Assembly: GCA_023953775.1 (NCBI GenBank)
Contig: JAMLJD010000001.1
Coordinates: 62,001 to 126,000, forward strand
Origin: Rhizobiaceae bacterium
Lineage (GTDB): Bacteria > Pseudomonadota > Alphaproteobacteria > Rhizobiales > Rhizobiaceae
Reading direction: 5' to 3'
Length of the DNA: 64,000 nucleotides
The notes below the pieces were generated by a model. It was not told the DNA's origin. It saw nothing but the letters and a program-made list of their open reading frames with translations, and did not search any database. Within the stretch, counting starts at the first letter, position 1. Each line of letters starts with the position of its first letter. Shown one piece after another: positions 17,046-27,751 of this stretch. Both the position numbers and the translations under genes were made by a program.

Positions 17046-17283
17046 AACTGCGTGCCGGTCTCGCCGATATTATGCGGCAGCGGGAATCCCGCAGCGTATA
17101 AGCAACTGCGATGATACGTCGGGTTGCCTCACATATCGCCAGAATCCGAGCTTCTCCGTTTCTGTCTGATTGTTGCTCAAGGTGCGGTCGAAGCAATGCT
17201 TCGGCTGCGTCGGCAAAGTCGATACCGTGTTTCTCGATATTGCTTAAGCGTTTGGCATCATCCCACTCGAATTCAGCAAACAT
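16999..17283 (-). CDS. brnT: BrnT-like toxin (ribonuclease)
   Basis: This 94-residue protein begins MFAEFEWDDAKRLSNIEKHGI, the BrnT signature, and ends with a RIISARPARSYEQKKF strand that contains the Arg-rich catalytic side of this RelE-fold RNase. An upstream ATG at 17304 with GATTGAGAG before it would add seven residues (MRSATEV); the family normally starts at the inner Met. It is followed by overlapping brnA. Together they form a type II toxin-antitoxin module inserted directly before dnaG. Confidence 0.88.
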   Translation of the reverse strand: MFAEFEWDDAKRLSNIEKHGIDFADAAEALLRPHLEQQSDRNGEARILAICEATRRIIAVAYTLRDSRCRIISARPARSYEQKKFRQVFGERDS

Positions 17284-17484
17284 GACTTCGGTCGCTGAGC
17301 GCATTCTCTCAATCCATCTTCAACTGATGATGGCGATCCGCTCACCGCAATCTTGAATTTCACACATCTGTATATACACCTGTATTGGTTGAATTGCAAT
17401 CGCCTCGTTGCGCCCGACGTCGCATATCGCCCCCGTTGCCATTCATGCTTATATGAAGGTCCGAACTCCCAGCCCGGCCGGACC

Positions 17485-19395
17485 ATGCGCTTTTCCGATT
17501 CCTTCCTCACCGAGATACGCGACCGCGTGCCGATATCGTCGCTCATCGGCGGCCGCGTGACGTGGGACCGGCGCAAGACCAACGCCTCGCGCGGCGACTG
17601 GTGGGCCTGCTGCCCCTTCCATGGCGAGAACACGCCGAGCTTTCACTGCGAGGACCGCAAGGGCCGCTACCACTGCTTCGGCTGCGGCGTGTCGGGCGAC
17701 CATTTCCGCTTCCTGATGGAGCTCGACGGGCTCGGCTTCCCAGAGGCCGTCGAGCGCATTGCCGACATGGCCGGCGTGCCCATGCCCGCGCGCGATCCCG
17801 AGAGCGAGAAGCGCGAGAAGGAACGCGCCAGCCTCCACGACGTCATGGAACTCGCCACCCGATTCTTCCAGGACGCGCTCCAGTCGTCCGGTGGCGCGAA
17901 GGCTCGCTCCTATCTGCGCGAGCGCGGCATCACCTCGGCAACCCAGCAGGCGTTCCGCCTCGGTTTCGCGCCTGACAGCCGCAACGCGCTCAAACAGCAT
18001 TTGTCCGACAAGGGCGTCGACAAGGCGCAGATCGAGGCCTGCGGTCTGGTCGTCTTCGGCCCCGACATCGCCGTCTCCTACGACCGCTTCCGCGACCGGG
18101 TCATCTTCCCGATCGAGGATTCGCGCGGCCGCGTCATCGCCTTCGGCGGGCGCGCGCTCTCGCCCGAGGTGCCGGCCAAATACATCAACTCGTCCGACAC
18201 CGAGCTCTTCCACAAGGGCAACGTGCTCTACAATCTCGCCCGCGCCCGCAAGGCCCGCGGCAAGGACGGCACGGTCATCGCCGTCGAAGGCTACATGGAC
18301 GTCATCGCGCTCGCCCAGGCCGGCATCGAAAACGCCGTAGCCCCGCTCGGCACCGCGCTCACGGAAAACCAGCTCGAGCTACTGTGGCGCATGGCCGGCG
18401 AGCCGGTGCTGTGCTTCGACGGCGACCAGGCCGGCCTGCGTGCTGCCTGGCGCGCCGCCGACCTCGCACTGCCGCTCATCGGGGCCGGCCGCACGCTGCG
18501 CTTCGCGATCCTGCCCGAGGGCCAGGACCCGGACGACATCGTGCGCTCGTCCGGCGCCGTCGCCTTCAACGAGGTACTGGCCGATGCCCGTCCGCTGGCC
18601 GATCTCCTGTGGTCGCGCGAGACCTCCGGCGCCGTGCTCGACACGCCGGAACGCCGCGCCGAGCTGGAAGGCAGGCTGCGCGAGCTCGTATCGCGCATCC
18701 GCGACGAGAATGTCCGCCGCCACTACCAGCAGGAGATGCGCGAGCGCGCCAACGCGTTTTTCGGCGCCGCGCGCGGCAACGGCCGGCCCCGCGATACCAA
18801 TCGCCCGGGCGCGCCCCGCACCGGCATCGCCGCCGGACGCCTCGCCGTCTCGGAAAGCCTCGCCCGCTCCGCCCTCGTCAGGTCGAGCGGCGGCGTCATG
18901 CCGCTGCGCGAGACGGCGCTCGTGATGACCCTGCTCAACCACCCGATGCTGCTCGACGAATATTTCGACACGGTCGAGCGTCTCGACCTGCAGCATCCCG
19001 AGCTGGCGCGGCTGCATGCGCTGCTGGTCGATGCCTTCGCGCACCACGAGGCGGGCGACCGCGACGCCCTGCGCACGCGCATCGCCGCCGCGGGGCTTGC
19101 CGAGAGCTATGACCGCGCGGCCCTGCTGTTGCGCCGGGCGCGGCTGTGGACCGCGTTCGAGGATGCCGCCCTCGACGATGCGCGCGACGCATTCCTCCAG
19201 GCGCTCCACTTGCACCGCTCCGCCCACGCTCTACATAAGGAGCTCCGGGCGGCCGAGGCGGCGCTCGCGACCGACCCAACCGAAGAGAACTACCTGCACC
19301 TCGTCGAAATTCAGGCCCAGTTTCGCGATGTACAGGCAACCGAGGCGCTGATCGAAGGCTTCGGTGTCCAGTCCGGGCGGGCCGGACGGGAATAG
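17485..19395 (+). CDS. dnaG: DNA primase
   Basis: This 636-residue primase synthesises RNA primers at the replication fork. The N-terminal zinc finger of CHC2 type is CPFH (43-46) followed by CFGC (64-67); the catalytic RNA-polymerase domain contains the Toprim motifs VEGYMDVIALAQAG and CFDGDQAGLRAA, with DPDD after it; the C-terminal ~150 residues form the helicase-binding domain. The ATG at 17485 gives MRFSDSFLTEIRDRVPI, the normal start; the frame is open upstream but unrelated. rpoD follows after 326 bases, the usual macromolecular-synthesis order. Confidence 0.96.
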   Translation: MRFSDSFLTEIRDRVPISSLIGGRVTWDRRKTNASRGDWWACCPFHGENTPSFHCEDRKGRYHCFGCGVSGDHFRFLMELDGLGFPEAVERIADMAGVPMPARDPESEKREKERASLHDVMELATRFFQDALQSSGGAKARSYLRERGITSATQQAFRLGFAPDSRNALKQHLSDKGVDKAQIEACGLVVFGPDIAVSYDRFRDRVIFPIEDSRGRVIAFGGRALSPEVPAKYINSSDTELFHKGNVLYNLARARKARGKDGTVIAVEGYMDVIALAQAGIENAVAPLGTALTENQLELLWRMAGEPVLCFDGDQAGLRAAWRAADLALPLIGAGRTLRFAILPEGQDPDDIVRSSGAVAFNEVLADARPLADLLWSRETSGAVLDTPERRAELEGRLRELVSRIRDENVRRHYQQEMRERANAFFGAARGNGRPRDTNRPGAPRTGIAAGRLAVSESLARSALVRSSGGVMPLRETALVMTLLNHPMLLDEYFDTVERLDLQHPELARLHALLVDAFAHHEAGDRDALRTRIAAAGLAESYDRAALLLRRARLWTAFEDAALDDARDAFLQALHLHRSAHALHKELRAAEAALATDPTEENYLHLVEIQAQFRDVQATEALIEGFGVQSGRAGRE

Positions 19396-19428
19396 GATCG
19401 GGTCGGCGGAAGGGCGTTCGGCCTTCAA

Positions 19429-19504
19429 ATGATTCGCTTTTTTGACGCGAATCGTATGAGAGGCGCTTGACCTTCCGTGAAAAGGACGGAATCAGGTTCG
19501 ATTC
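19429..19504. promoter_or_regulatory. Cluster of four GANTC sites and a dyad upstream of rpoD
   Basis: GATTC or GAATC occurs at 19431, 19449, 19489 and 19500, i.e. four GANTC sites in 74 bases. The first two lie in a 9-9-9 dyad (ATGATTCGC ... GCGAATCGT) with one mismatch. In Alphaproteobacteria GANTC is the target of the cell-cycle methylase CcrM and methylation state can alter promoter output. A role here is inferred. Confidence 0.5.
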
Positions 19505-19573
19505 GAACAGGAAGCAGGCTGAGACGTGCGGGCCCTGCCCCGCGCCGTATTGGGACGGAACACAGCACTGGCG

Positions 19574-19601
19574 TTGGACGGGTGGGCATGCCGCCTTATA
19601 T
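19574..19601 (+). promoter_or_regulatory. Candidate housekeeping promoter of rpoD
   Basis: TTGGAC (19574-19579), a 16-base spacer and TTATAT (19596-19601) form a good sigma-70-type promoter about 120 bases before the rpoD ATG. Confidence 0.6.
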
Positions 19602-19608
19602 GTCAGGG

Positions 19609-19623
19609 TTAATCGGCCTTTAA
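19609..19623. promoter_or_regulatory. CtrA-type box TTAA-N7-TTAA at the rpoD promoter
   Basis: TTAA-TCGGCCT-TTAA is an exact match to the full CtrA binding consensus. It begins 8 bases after the candidate -10 and would cover the transcription start, a position expected to repress. Binding is inferred. Confidence 0.55.
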
Positions 19624-19721
19624 CGCCGGAACGGTTACTCGCTTGATGCGTACAACCGCTTCATGGCCTTGGGCCGCAACGGGCTTTCGCAAAGCCGCGT
19701 CCTCGTGGAGATAAGAAAAGC

Positions 19722-21731
<2,010 letters not shown>

Positions 21732-21774
21732 GCGCGACGCCGGCTTGTCCGGTTGATCAGACTCCAGAAACGCG

Positions 21775-21801
21775 AAAGCCCGGCCAACGGCCGGGCTTTT
21801 T
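21775..21801 (+). terminator. Rho-independent terminator of rpoD
   Basis: AAAGCCCGGCC pairs perfectly with GGCCGGGCTTT across a 3-base loop, followed by further T residues. It is 44 bases after the rpoD stop and may also serve the convergent fds operon. Confidence 0.9.
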
Positions 21802-21890
21802 ATTGTCTCGATGCTATTTGTGTCCGTCAACGGCTGCGGGGAAATGCACAGATCGGCGCTCGCCGATCCCGGCCCTGCGGTCGCCCGGGC

Positions 21891-22238
21891 TTACTCCTGC
21901 GAGGCAGCGATTTCGCCGACGGATTCGCCTGCCGCCGGTCCCTTGCCGCCGGGACCGCCGGCATTGGCCTTGTCGCCCGCCCCGGGGCCGACATCATCGT
22001 GCGCGCTCGGCCGGCGGATGTCAGGTGCTGCTTCCATGACCAGCGGCATCAACCCCTCGCCGCCGCCATCGACGATCTCGAAGAACTGCCGCCGCATCCG
22101 CGGTTCCCAGAACTTGTTGATGTGCTCGGCCACGCCTGCAACGCCTTCGTCATGCGGCTTGGACTGGAAGAAGGTTCCGATCTGGTTCGCCATACGGGTA
22201 AGCTTGGCGTAGGGGTCGAAGGGTTCGTCATGCGACAT
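21891..22238 (-). CDS. fdsD: Formate dehydrogenase delta subunit
   Basis: This 115-residue protein contains the FdsD core KLTRMANQIGTFFQSKP and AEHINKFWEPRMRRQFFEIV, then a Gly/Ala-rich tail that is longer than usual. FdsD is a small subunit or maturation factor of the soluble NAD-dependent formate dehydrogenase. Its start overlaps the end of fdhD by 11 bases, so the two are probably coupled. It is last in the operon and faces rpoD. Confidence 0.9.
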   Translation of the reverse strand: MSHDEPFDPYAKLTRMANQIGTFFQSKPHDEGVAGVAEHINKFWEPRMRRQFFEIVDGGGEGLMPLVMEAAPDIRRPSAHDDVGPGAGDKANAGGPGGKGPAAGESVGEIAASQE

Positions 22239-23052
22239 GGGTTTTCGCCTCCCGGGTGATGCGGTCGGGCCGCGTGAAGATGTCGAATTCCTCGCCGCGC
22301 ACCAGCGCGATAAGCGTCATCCCCGCCTCGTCGGCCTGCCGGATGGCAAGCGCGGTCGGGGCCGACACGGCGATGATGACCGGCGAGCCGATCGCCGCCG
22401 TCTTCTGGATCAGTTCCACCGACACGCGCGACGTCATCACCACCGCGCCCGTGCCGCCGCCGACGCCTGCTCGCGCCAGCGCGCCGGCGAGCTTGTCGAG
22501 CGCATTGTGGCGGCCGACATCCTCGCGTGCCGCGACAATGCCGGTGCCGGGCATGTAGAAGCCGGCGGCGTGCACCGCCCCGGTTTCCGCATGCAGGGTC
22601 TGGTGTCGCGCCAGAAGCTCCACCGACCGCCCCACATCGGCCTCGTCGAGCGCGAGACCGGTTTCGGCGACCGGCGCCACCGCGCGCATCGCCTCGTCAA
22701 TCGATTCGATGCCGCACAGCCCGCAGCCCACCGGCCCCGCCAGGTGGCGACGGCGCGCCTGGAAGCGATCGTCCGCAGCGTCCTTCAGCCGGATCTGGAT
22801 ATCGACCCCCGCGCCCGCCTCTTCGATATCGATTCCGGCAATCTCCCCGGCGGAACCGACGATGCCCTCGGTCAGCGAGAAGCCGAGCGCGAAATCCTCG
22901 AGGTCGGCCGGTGTCGCCATCATCACCGCATGCGTGGTGCCGCCATAGGACAGCGCGACCGGCACCTCCTCCGGCACCGCGCGCGCGGCCGAATTCATTC
23001 CGCCGGACCGGCGGGCAAGGCGCTTGACGGAGGTGACGGGCGGACGGCTCAT
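22228..23052 (-). CDS. fdhD: Formate dehydrogenase accessory sulfurtransferase FdhD (FdsC)
   Basis: This 274-residue maturation protein carries sulfur to the molybdenum cofactor before insertion into the formate dehydrogenase. The essential Cys pair is in CGLC (110-113); REDVGRHNALDKL follows, and SVELIQKTAAIGSPVI is the conserved C-terminal part. It starts 7 bases after the fdsA stop and overlaps fdsD. In the Rhodobacter nomenclature this position is fdsC. Confidence 0.93.
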   Translation of the reverse strand: MSRPPVTSVKRLARRSGGMNSAARAVPEEVPVALSYGGTTHAVMMATPADLEDFALGFSLTEGIVGSAGEIAGIDIEEAGAGVDIQIRLKDAADDRFQARRRHLAGPVGCGLCGIESIDEAMRAVAPVAETGLALDEADVGRSVELLARHQTLHAETGAVHAAGFYMPGTGIVAAREDVGRHNALDKLAGALARAGVGGGTGAVVMTSRVSVELIQKTAAIGSPVIIAVSAPTALAIRQADEAGMTLIALVRGEEFDIFTRPDRITREAKTHVA

Positions 23053-23059
23053 GAGGAAC

Positions 23060-25942
23060 CTACTCCGCCGCCTCCAGCGGGGCGATGCGGCGGCTCAGGC
23101 GTGCCTGCTCCTCATACTCGACCTGCCATTCGCTCGGTCCGTTCGACGGCGCGACCTGCACCGCCGTCACCTTGTATTCGGGGCAGTTGGTGGCCCAGTC
23201 GGAGAAGTCAGTGGTGATCACGTTGGCCTGCGTGTCGGGGTGGTGGAAGGTCGTGTAGACCACGCCTGGCGCCACGCGATCGGTGATCAGCGCGCGCAGC
23301 GTCGTCTCGCCGGCGCGGCTTGCCAGCCGCACCCAGTCGCCGTCGCGGATACCGCGCTGCTCGGCGTCGTGCGGGTGGATTTCCAGCCGGTCCTCGGCAT
23401 GCCACACCACGTTCTCCGTGCGCCGCGTCTGCGCGCCGACATTGTACTGCGACAGGATGCGCCCGGTGGTCAGAAGCAGCGGGAAGCGCGGCCCCGTCTT
23501 CTCGTCGGTCGCGACATATTCGGTGCGGATGAACTTGCCCTTACCGCGCACGAAGCCATCGACATGCATGATCGGCGTGCCGTGCGGAGCTTTGTCGTTG
23601 CAGGGCCACTGCACCGAGCCTTCGCGCTCGAGAAGGTCGTAGGAGACGAGCTGGAACGACGGCGTCGTCTTCGCGATTTCGTCCATGATCTGGGAAGGAT
23701 GCGTGTAGTTCCAAGAAAGCCCGAGCGCATTGGCCAGAAGCTGCGTCACCTCCCAGTCGGCATAGCCGTTCTTCGGCGCCATCACCTTGCGCACGCGGTT
23801 GATGCGGCGCTCGGCATTGGTGAACGTCCCGTCCTTCTCGAGGAAGGTCGAGCCCGGCAGGAAGACATGCGCGTAGTTGGCGGTCTCGTTGAGGAACAGG
23901 TCGTGCACCACGACGCATTCCATCGCGGCGAGGCCGGCCGACACGTGCTTGGTGTCGGGATCCGACTGCAGGATGTCCTCGCCCTGGATGTAGATGCCCT
24001 TGAACGACCCTTCCACCGCAGCGTCGAGCATGTTCGGGATGCGCAGCCCCGGCTCGTTGTCGAGCTTGGTGTTCCACAGGCTCTCGTAGATCTCGCGCAC
24101 CGCGTCGCCAGAGATGTGGCGGTAGCCGGGAAGCTCGTGCGGGAACGAGCCCATGTCGCACGAGCCCTGCACGTTGTTCTGGCCGCGCAGCGGGTTCACG
24201 CCGACGCCGCGCCGGCCGATATTGCCGGTCGCCATCGCCAGGTTGGCGATCGCGATGACGGTGGTCGAGCCCTGGCTGTGCTCGGTCACCCCGAGCCCGT
24301 AATAGATCGCGCCGTTGCCGCCGGTCGCGTAGAGCCTTGCCGCCTGCCGGATCGTCTCGGCCGGCACGCCGGAGAGCTTCTCGACCTCTTCGGGGCTGTT
24401 GCGCTCCTCGGCGACGAACGCCGCCCAGTCCTCGAACTCGGACCAGTCGCAGCGCTCGCGGATGAAGGCCTCGTCGAACAGGCCCTCGGTCACGATCACA
24501 TGCGCGAGCGACGTCACCACCGCGACGTTCGTGCCGGGCTTCAGCGGCAGGTGATGGGTTGCCCTGGCATGGACGGAATCCACCGTCTCGGTCTCGCGCG
24601 GATCGAGCACGATCAACTTCGCACCCTGGCGGATGCGCTTCTTCATCCGCGAGGCGAACACCGGATGCGCCGCGGACGGGTTGGCGCCGATCACCATGAT
24701 GACGTCGCTCTCCTCGACCGAATCGAAGTCCTGCGTTCCCGCCGAGGTGCCGTAGGTCTGGCCGAGCCCGTAGCCGGTCGGCGAATGGCAGACGCGCGCG
24801 CAGGTGTCGACATTGTTGTTGCCGAAGCCCTGCCGCACCAGCTTCTGGACGAGATAGGTCTCCTCATTGGTGCAGCGCGACGAGGTGATGCCGCCGACCG
24901 CACCCTTGCCGTACTGGTACTGGATGCGCCGGAACTCGCTCGCAATATGCGCGAACGCCTCGTCCCAGCTTACCTCGCGCCACGGATCGGTGACCTTCTC
25001 GCGCACCATCGGGTTGAGGATGCGGTCCTTGTGGGTGGCATAGCCGTAGGCGAAGCGGCCCTTGACGCAGGAATGGCCGCGATTGGCCTTGCCGTCCTTG
25101 TAAGGCATCATGCGCACCAGCTCGTCGCCGCGCATCTCGGCCTTGAACGAGCAGCCGACGCCGCAATAGGCGCAGGTCGTCACAACCGAATGCTCCGGCT
25201 GGCCGATCTCGATCACCGATTTCTCGCGCAGCGTCGCTGTCGGGCAGGCCTGCACGCAGGCGCCGCAGGAGACGCATTCGGACTCGATGAAGGGCTGGTG
25301 CATGCCGGCCGACACCCGGCTTTCGAAGCCGCGGCCCTCGATCGTCAGCGCGAAGGTGCCCTGCACCTCCTCGCAGGCGCGCACGCAGCGCGAGCACACG
25401 ATGCATTTCGAGGCGTCGTAGGTGAAGTACGGGTTCGACTCGTCCTTCGGCATCCAGCGGAAATTCTCCGCGCCGTCGGTGCGGTCCTTGGCGAAGACGT
25501 GGTTCTCGCCGTCATAGCCGTAGCGCACGTCCCGCAGGCCAACCACGCCGGCCATGTCCTGCAATTCGCAGTCGCCATTGGCCGCGCAGGTCAGGCAGTC
25601 GAGCGGGTGGTCGGAGATGTAGAGCTCCATCACGCCGCGGCGAATGTCCTTCAGGCGGCCGGTCTGGGTCTTCACCACCATGCCCGGCGCGACCGGCGTC
25701 GTGCACGACGCCGGCGTTCCCGCGCGTCCCTCGATCTCGACCAGGCAGAGCCGGCACGAGCCGAAGGCGTCGACCATGTCGGTTGCGCAGAGCTTCGGCA
25801 CCTTGATGCCCGCCTCCATCGAGGCGCGCATGATCGAGGTCCCCTCGGGCACCGAGACCTCGAAGCCGTCGATCGTCAGCGTGACCTGCTTCTCGGCTTT
25901 CGAAGCCGGCGTGCCGTAGTCGATTTCGGTGATGAGACCCAT
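23060..25942 (-). CDS. fdsA: Formate dehydrogenase alpha (molybdopterin) subunit
   Basis: This 960-residue catalytic subunit oxidises formate to CO2 in the cytoplasm. It has an N-terminal [2Fe-2S] domain (CRLC at 63-66 with Cys52 and Cys80), the NuoG-like CLTC...CELQ and two ferredoxin clusters (CIVCSRC and CVSCGAC), a further [4Fe-4S] binding CAYCGVGC, and the molybdopterin domain with CARVCHSPT. The Mo ligand should be Cys385, matching the known Rhodobacter FdsA Cys386. Start at 25942 follows AAGGGAGCC. This is the Cys, not selenocysteine, form. Confidence 0.96.
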   Translation of the reverse strand: MGLITEIDYGTPASKAEKQVTLTIDGFEVSVPEGTSIMRASMEAGIKVPKLCATDMVDAFGSCRLCLVEIEGRAGTPASCTTPVAPGMVVKTQTGRLKDIRRGVMELYISDHPLDCLTCAANGDCELQDMAGVVGLRDVRYGYDGENHVFAKDRTDGAENFRWMPKDESNPYFTYDASKCIVCSRCVRACEEVQGTFALTIEGRGFESRVSAGMHQPFIESECVSCGACVQACPTATLREKSVIEIGQPEHSVVTTCAYCGVGCSFKAEMRGDELVRMMPYKDGKANRGHSCVKGRFAYGYATHKDRILNPMVREKVTDPWREVSWDEAFAHIASEFRRIQYQYGKGAVGGITSSRCTNEETYLVQKLVRQGFGNNNVDTCARVCHSPTGYGLGQTYGTSAGTQDFDSVEESDVIMVIGANPSAAHPVFASRMKKRIRQGAKLIVLDPRETETVDSVHARATHHLPLKPGTNVAVVTSLAHVIVTEGLFDEAFIRERCDWSEFEDWAAFVAEERNSPEEVEKLSGVPAETIRQAARLYATGGNGAIYYGLGVTEHSQGSTTVIAIANLAMATGNIGRRGVGVNPLRGQNNVQGSCDMGSFPHELPGYRHISGDAVREIYESLWNTKLDNEPGLRIPNMLDAAVEGSFKGIYIQGEDILQSDPDTKHVSAGLAAMECVVVHDLFLNETANYAHVFLPGSTFLEKDGTFTNAERRINRVRKVMAPKNGYADWEVTQLLANALGLSWNYTHPSQIMDEIAKTTPSFQLVSYDLLEREGSVQWPCNDKAPHGTPIMHVDGFVRGKGKFIRTEYVATDEKTGPRFPLLLTTGRILSQYNVGAQTRRTENVVWHAEDRLEIHPHDAEQRGIRDGDWVRLASRAGETTLRALITDRVAPGVVYTTFHHPDTQANVITTDFSDWATNCPEYKVTAVQVAPSNGPSEWQVEYEEQARLSRRIAPLEAAE

Positions 25943-25988
25943 CAGAAGGCTCCCTTGAAATGTTTGCAAAGTGGCGCGCCGTAGAGCA

Positions 25989-26198
25989 TCAGCGTCCCTC
26001 CTCCGCCAGCGTGTGCGCGACGAGTGCGTTTGCGTGCCCATGGCCAAGGCCGTGCTCGGCCTTGAGCCAGTTGACGATTTCCATGTGTTTCAAACTGGCC
26101 TTGTCGCGAATAAGGGACTTCCAATGGTCGATCGGCTGCCCATAGGTCTTCTCGATCGATGGGAAATACGAGGCCGGGCCTTTCACCTTTTCCGTCAT
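25989..26198 (-). CDS. DUF4287-type protein inside the fds operon
   Basis: This 69-residue protein begins MTEKVKGPASYFPSIEKTYG and continues IDHWKSLIRDKASLKHMEIVNWLKAEHG, the DUF4287 pattern. Its ATG overlaps the fdsB stop as ATGA (26195-26198) and it precedes fdsA by 46 bases, so it is translated with the formate dehydrogenase subunits. DUF4287 proteins are normally encoded elsewhere, near DUF5655 or kinase-like genes. A part in assembly is possible but only position supports it. Confidence 0.8.
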   Translation of the reverse strand: MTEKVKGPASYFPSIEKTYGQPIDHWKSLIRDKASLKHMEIVNWLKAEHGLGHGHANALVAHTLAEEGR

Positions 26199-27751
26199 TC
26201 CGCCGCCTCCCGCACCGGCTTCGGTGCAAAATCCTGCGGGAAATGGTTGATCGCGCTCATCACCGGATAGGGCGTGAACCCGCCCAGCGCGCAGAGCGAG
26301 CCGAACTTCATCGTGTTGCAGAGGTCGGTGACGAGCGCGAGGTTCTTCTCCGGCTCGATGCCGGCGCCCACCTTGTCGAGCGTCTCGACGCCGCGCGTTG
26401 AGCCGATCCTGCACGGCGTGCACTTGCCGCAGCTTTCGATGGCGCAGAATTCCATCGCGAAGCGGGCCTGTTTCAGCATGTCGGCCGTATCGTCGAACAC
26501 CACGATGCCGGCATGGCCGATCAGCCCGTCCTTCGCCGCGAACGCCTCGTAGTCGAACGGCGTGTCGAACAGCGCGCGCGGGAAATAGGCGCCGAGCGGC
26601 CCGCCGACCTGCACCGCCTTGACCGGCCGCCCGCTCGCCGTGCCGCCGCCGATATCCTCGACGATCTCGCCCAGCGTCATGCCGAAGGCGGCCTCGAACA
26701 GCCCGCCATGCTTGACGTTGCCGGCGATCTGGATCGGGATCGTGCCGCGCGAGCGGCCCATGCCGAAATCGCGGTAGAAGGCCGCGCCCTTGTCCATGAT
26801 CACCGGCACGGAGGCGAGCGAAATCACGTTGTTGACCACGGTCGGCTTGCCGAACAGGCCCTCGATGGCCGGCAGCGGCGGCTTGGCGCGCACGACGCCG
26901 CGCTTGCCTTCGAGCGAATTGAGCAGCGACGTCTCCTCGCCGCAGACATAGGCACCCGCGCCGACCCGCACCTCGATGTCGAAGGCGTTGGGCGAACCGA
27001 GCACCGTCGCGCCGAGCATTCCATGGTCGCGCGCGGCGGCGATGGCCTTGTTCATCACCGCGATCGCATGCGGATATTCGGAGCGGATGTAGACGTAGCC
27101 CTTCGTCGCCCCTGTCGCGATGCCGGCGATCGCCATGCCTTCGATCAGCACGAGCGGATCGCCTTCCATGATCATCCTGTCGGCGAAGGTACCGCTGTCG
27201 CCTTCATCGGCGTTGCAGACGATGTATTTGCGCGCACCCGGCGTATCGAGCACTGTCTTCCACTTGATGCCGGTCGGAAAGCCTGCCCCGCCGCGTCCGC
27301 GCAGGCCCGAATCCGTCACTTGCCCGACGATCTCGGCCGGCGTCATCGCCACGGCCTTCCTCAGGCCGGCGAGGCCGCCATGGGCTTCATAGTCTTCGAT
27401 CGACAGCGGATCGATGACGCCGCAACGCGCGAAGGTCAGCCGGGTCTGCTTCGCGAAAAACGGCACCTGCTCGGGATCGCCGATCCGCTTCGCATGGTCG
27501 CCGCCGTCCAGCATGCCGCCGTCGAGCAGCGATGCGACGTCGGCGGGCTTCACCGGCCCATAGGCGATCCGGCCGTTCGCGGTCGCGACCTCGACCATCG
27601 GCTCCAGCCAGTACATGCCGCGCGAACCGTTGCGCACGATCTTCGCATCGATGCCGCGCGCGTCGATCGCGCTCCGGATCGCCTTCGCCACCTTGTCGGC
27701 GCCCAGCGCCACCGCGCCGGAATCCCCGGGGATGAAGACGATCGTTGTCAT
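26195..27751 (-). CDS. fdsB: Formate dehydrogenase beta (FMN, NAD-binding) subunit
   Basis: This 518-residue diaphorase subunit passes electrons from FdsA to NAD+. A thioredoxin-like N-terminal extension of about 130 residues is followed by the NuoF core: GRGGAGFPTG (152-161), the FMN/NAD region NADEGDSGTFADR and the [4Fe-4S] motif SCGKCTPCR near the C-terminus. Start and stop overlap its neighbours by ATGA (27748-27751 with fdsG, 26195-26198 with the DUF4287 gene), so translation is coupled. Confidence 0.96.
   Translation of the reverse strand: MTTIVFIPGDSGAVALGADKVAKAIRSAIDARGIDAKIVRNGSRGMYWLEPMVEVATANGRIAYGPVKPADVASLLDGGMLDGGDHAKRIGDPEQVPFFAKQTRLTFARCGVIDPLSIEDYEAHGGLAGLRKAVAMTPAEIVGQVTDSGLRGRGGAGFPTGIKWKTVLDTPGARKYIVCNADEGDSGTFADRMIMEGDPLVLIEGMAIAGIATGATKGYVYIRSEYPHAIAVMNKAIAAARDHGMLGATVLGSPNAFDIEVRVGAGAYVCGEETSLLNSLEGKRGVVRAKPPLPAIEGLFGKPTVVNNVISLASVPVIMDKGAAFYRDFGMGRSRGTIPIQIAGNVKHGGLFEAAFGMTLGEIVEDIGGGTASGRPVKAVQVGGPLGAYFPRALFDTPFDYEAFAAKDGLIGHAGIVVFDDTADMLKQARFAMEFCAIESCGKCTPCRIGSTRGVETLDKVGAGIEPEKNLALVTDLCNTMKFGSLCALGGFTPYPVMSAINHFPQDFAPKPVREAAE

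Noticed and set aside
19491-19510. GGTTCGATTCGAAC near 19496 resembles a tRNA T-arm
   Set aside because: No acceptor stem, anticodon arm or CCA end can be folded around it; it is explained by overlapping GANTC sites.
23024-25984. A very long open frame (about 986 codons) on the plus strand opposite fdsA
   Set aside because: It is the mirror of a conserved catalytic subunit in GC-rich DNA, has no recognisable domain and no ribosome site.
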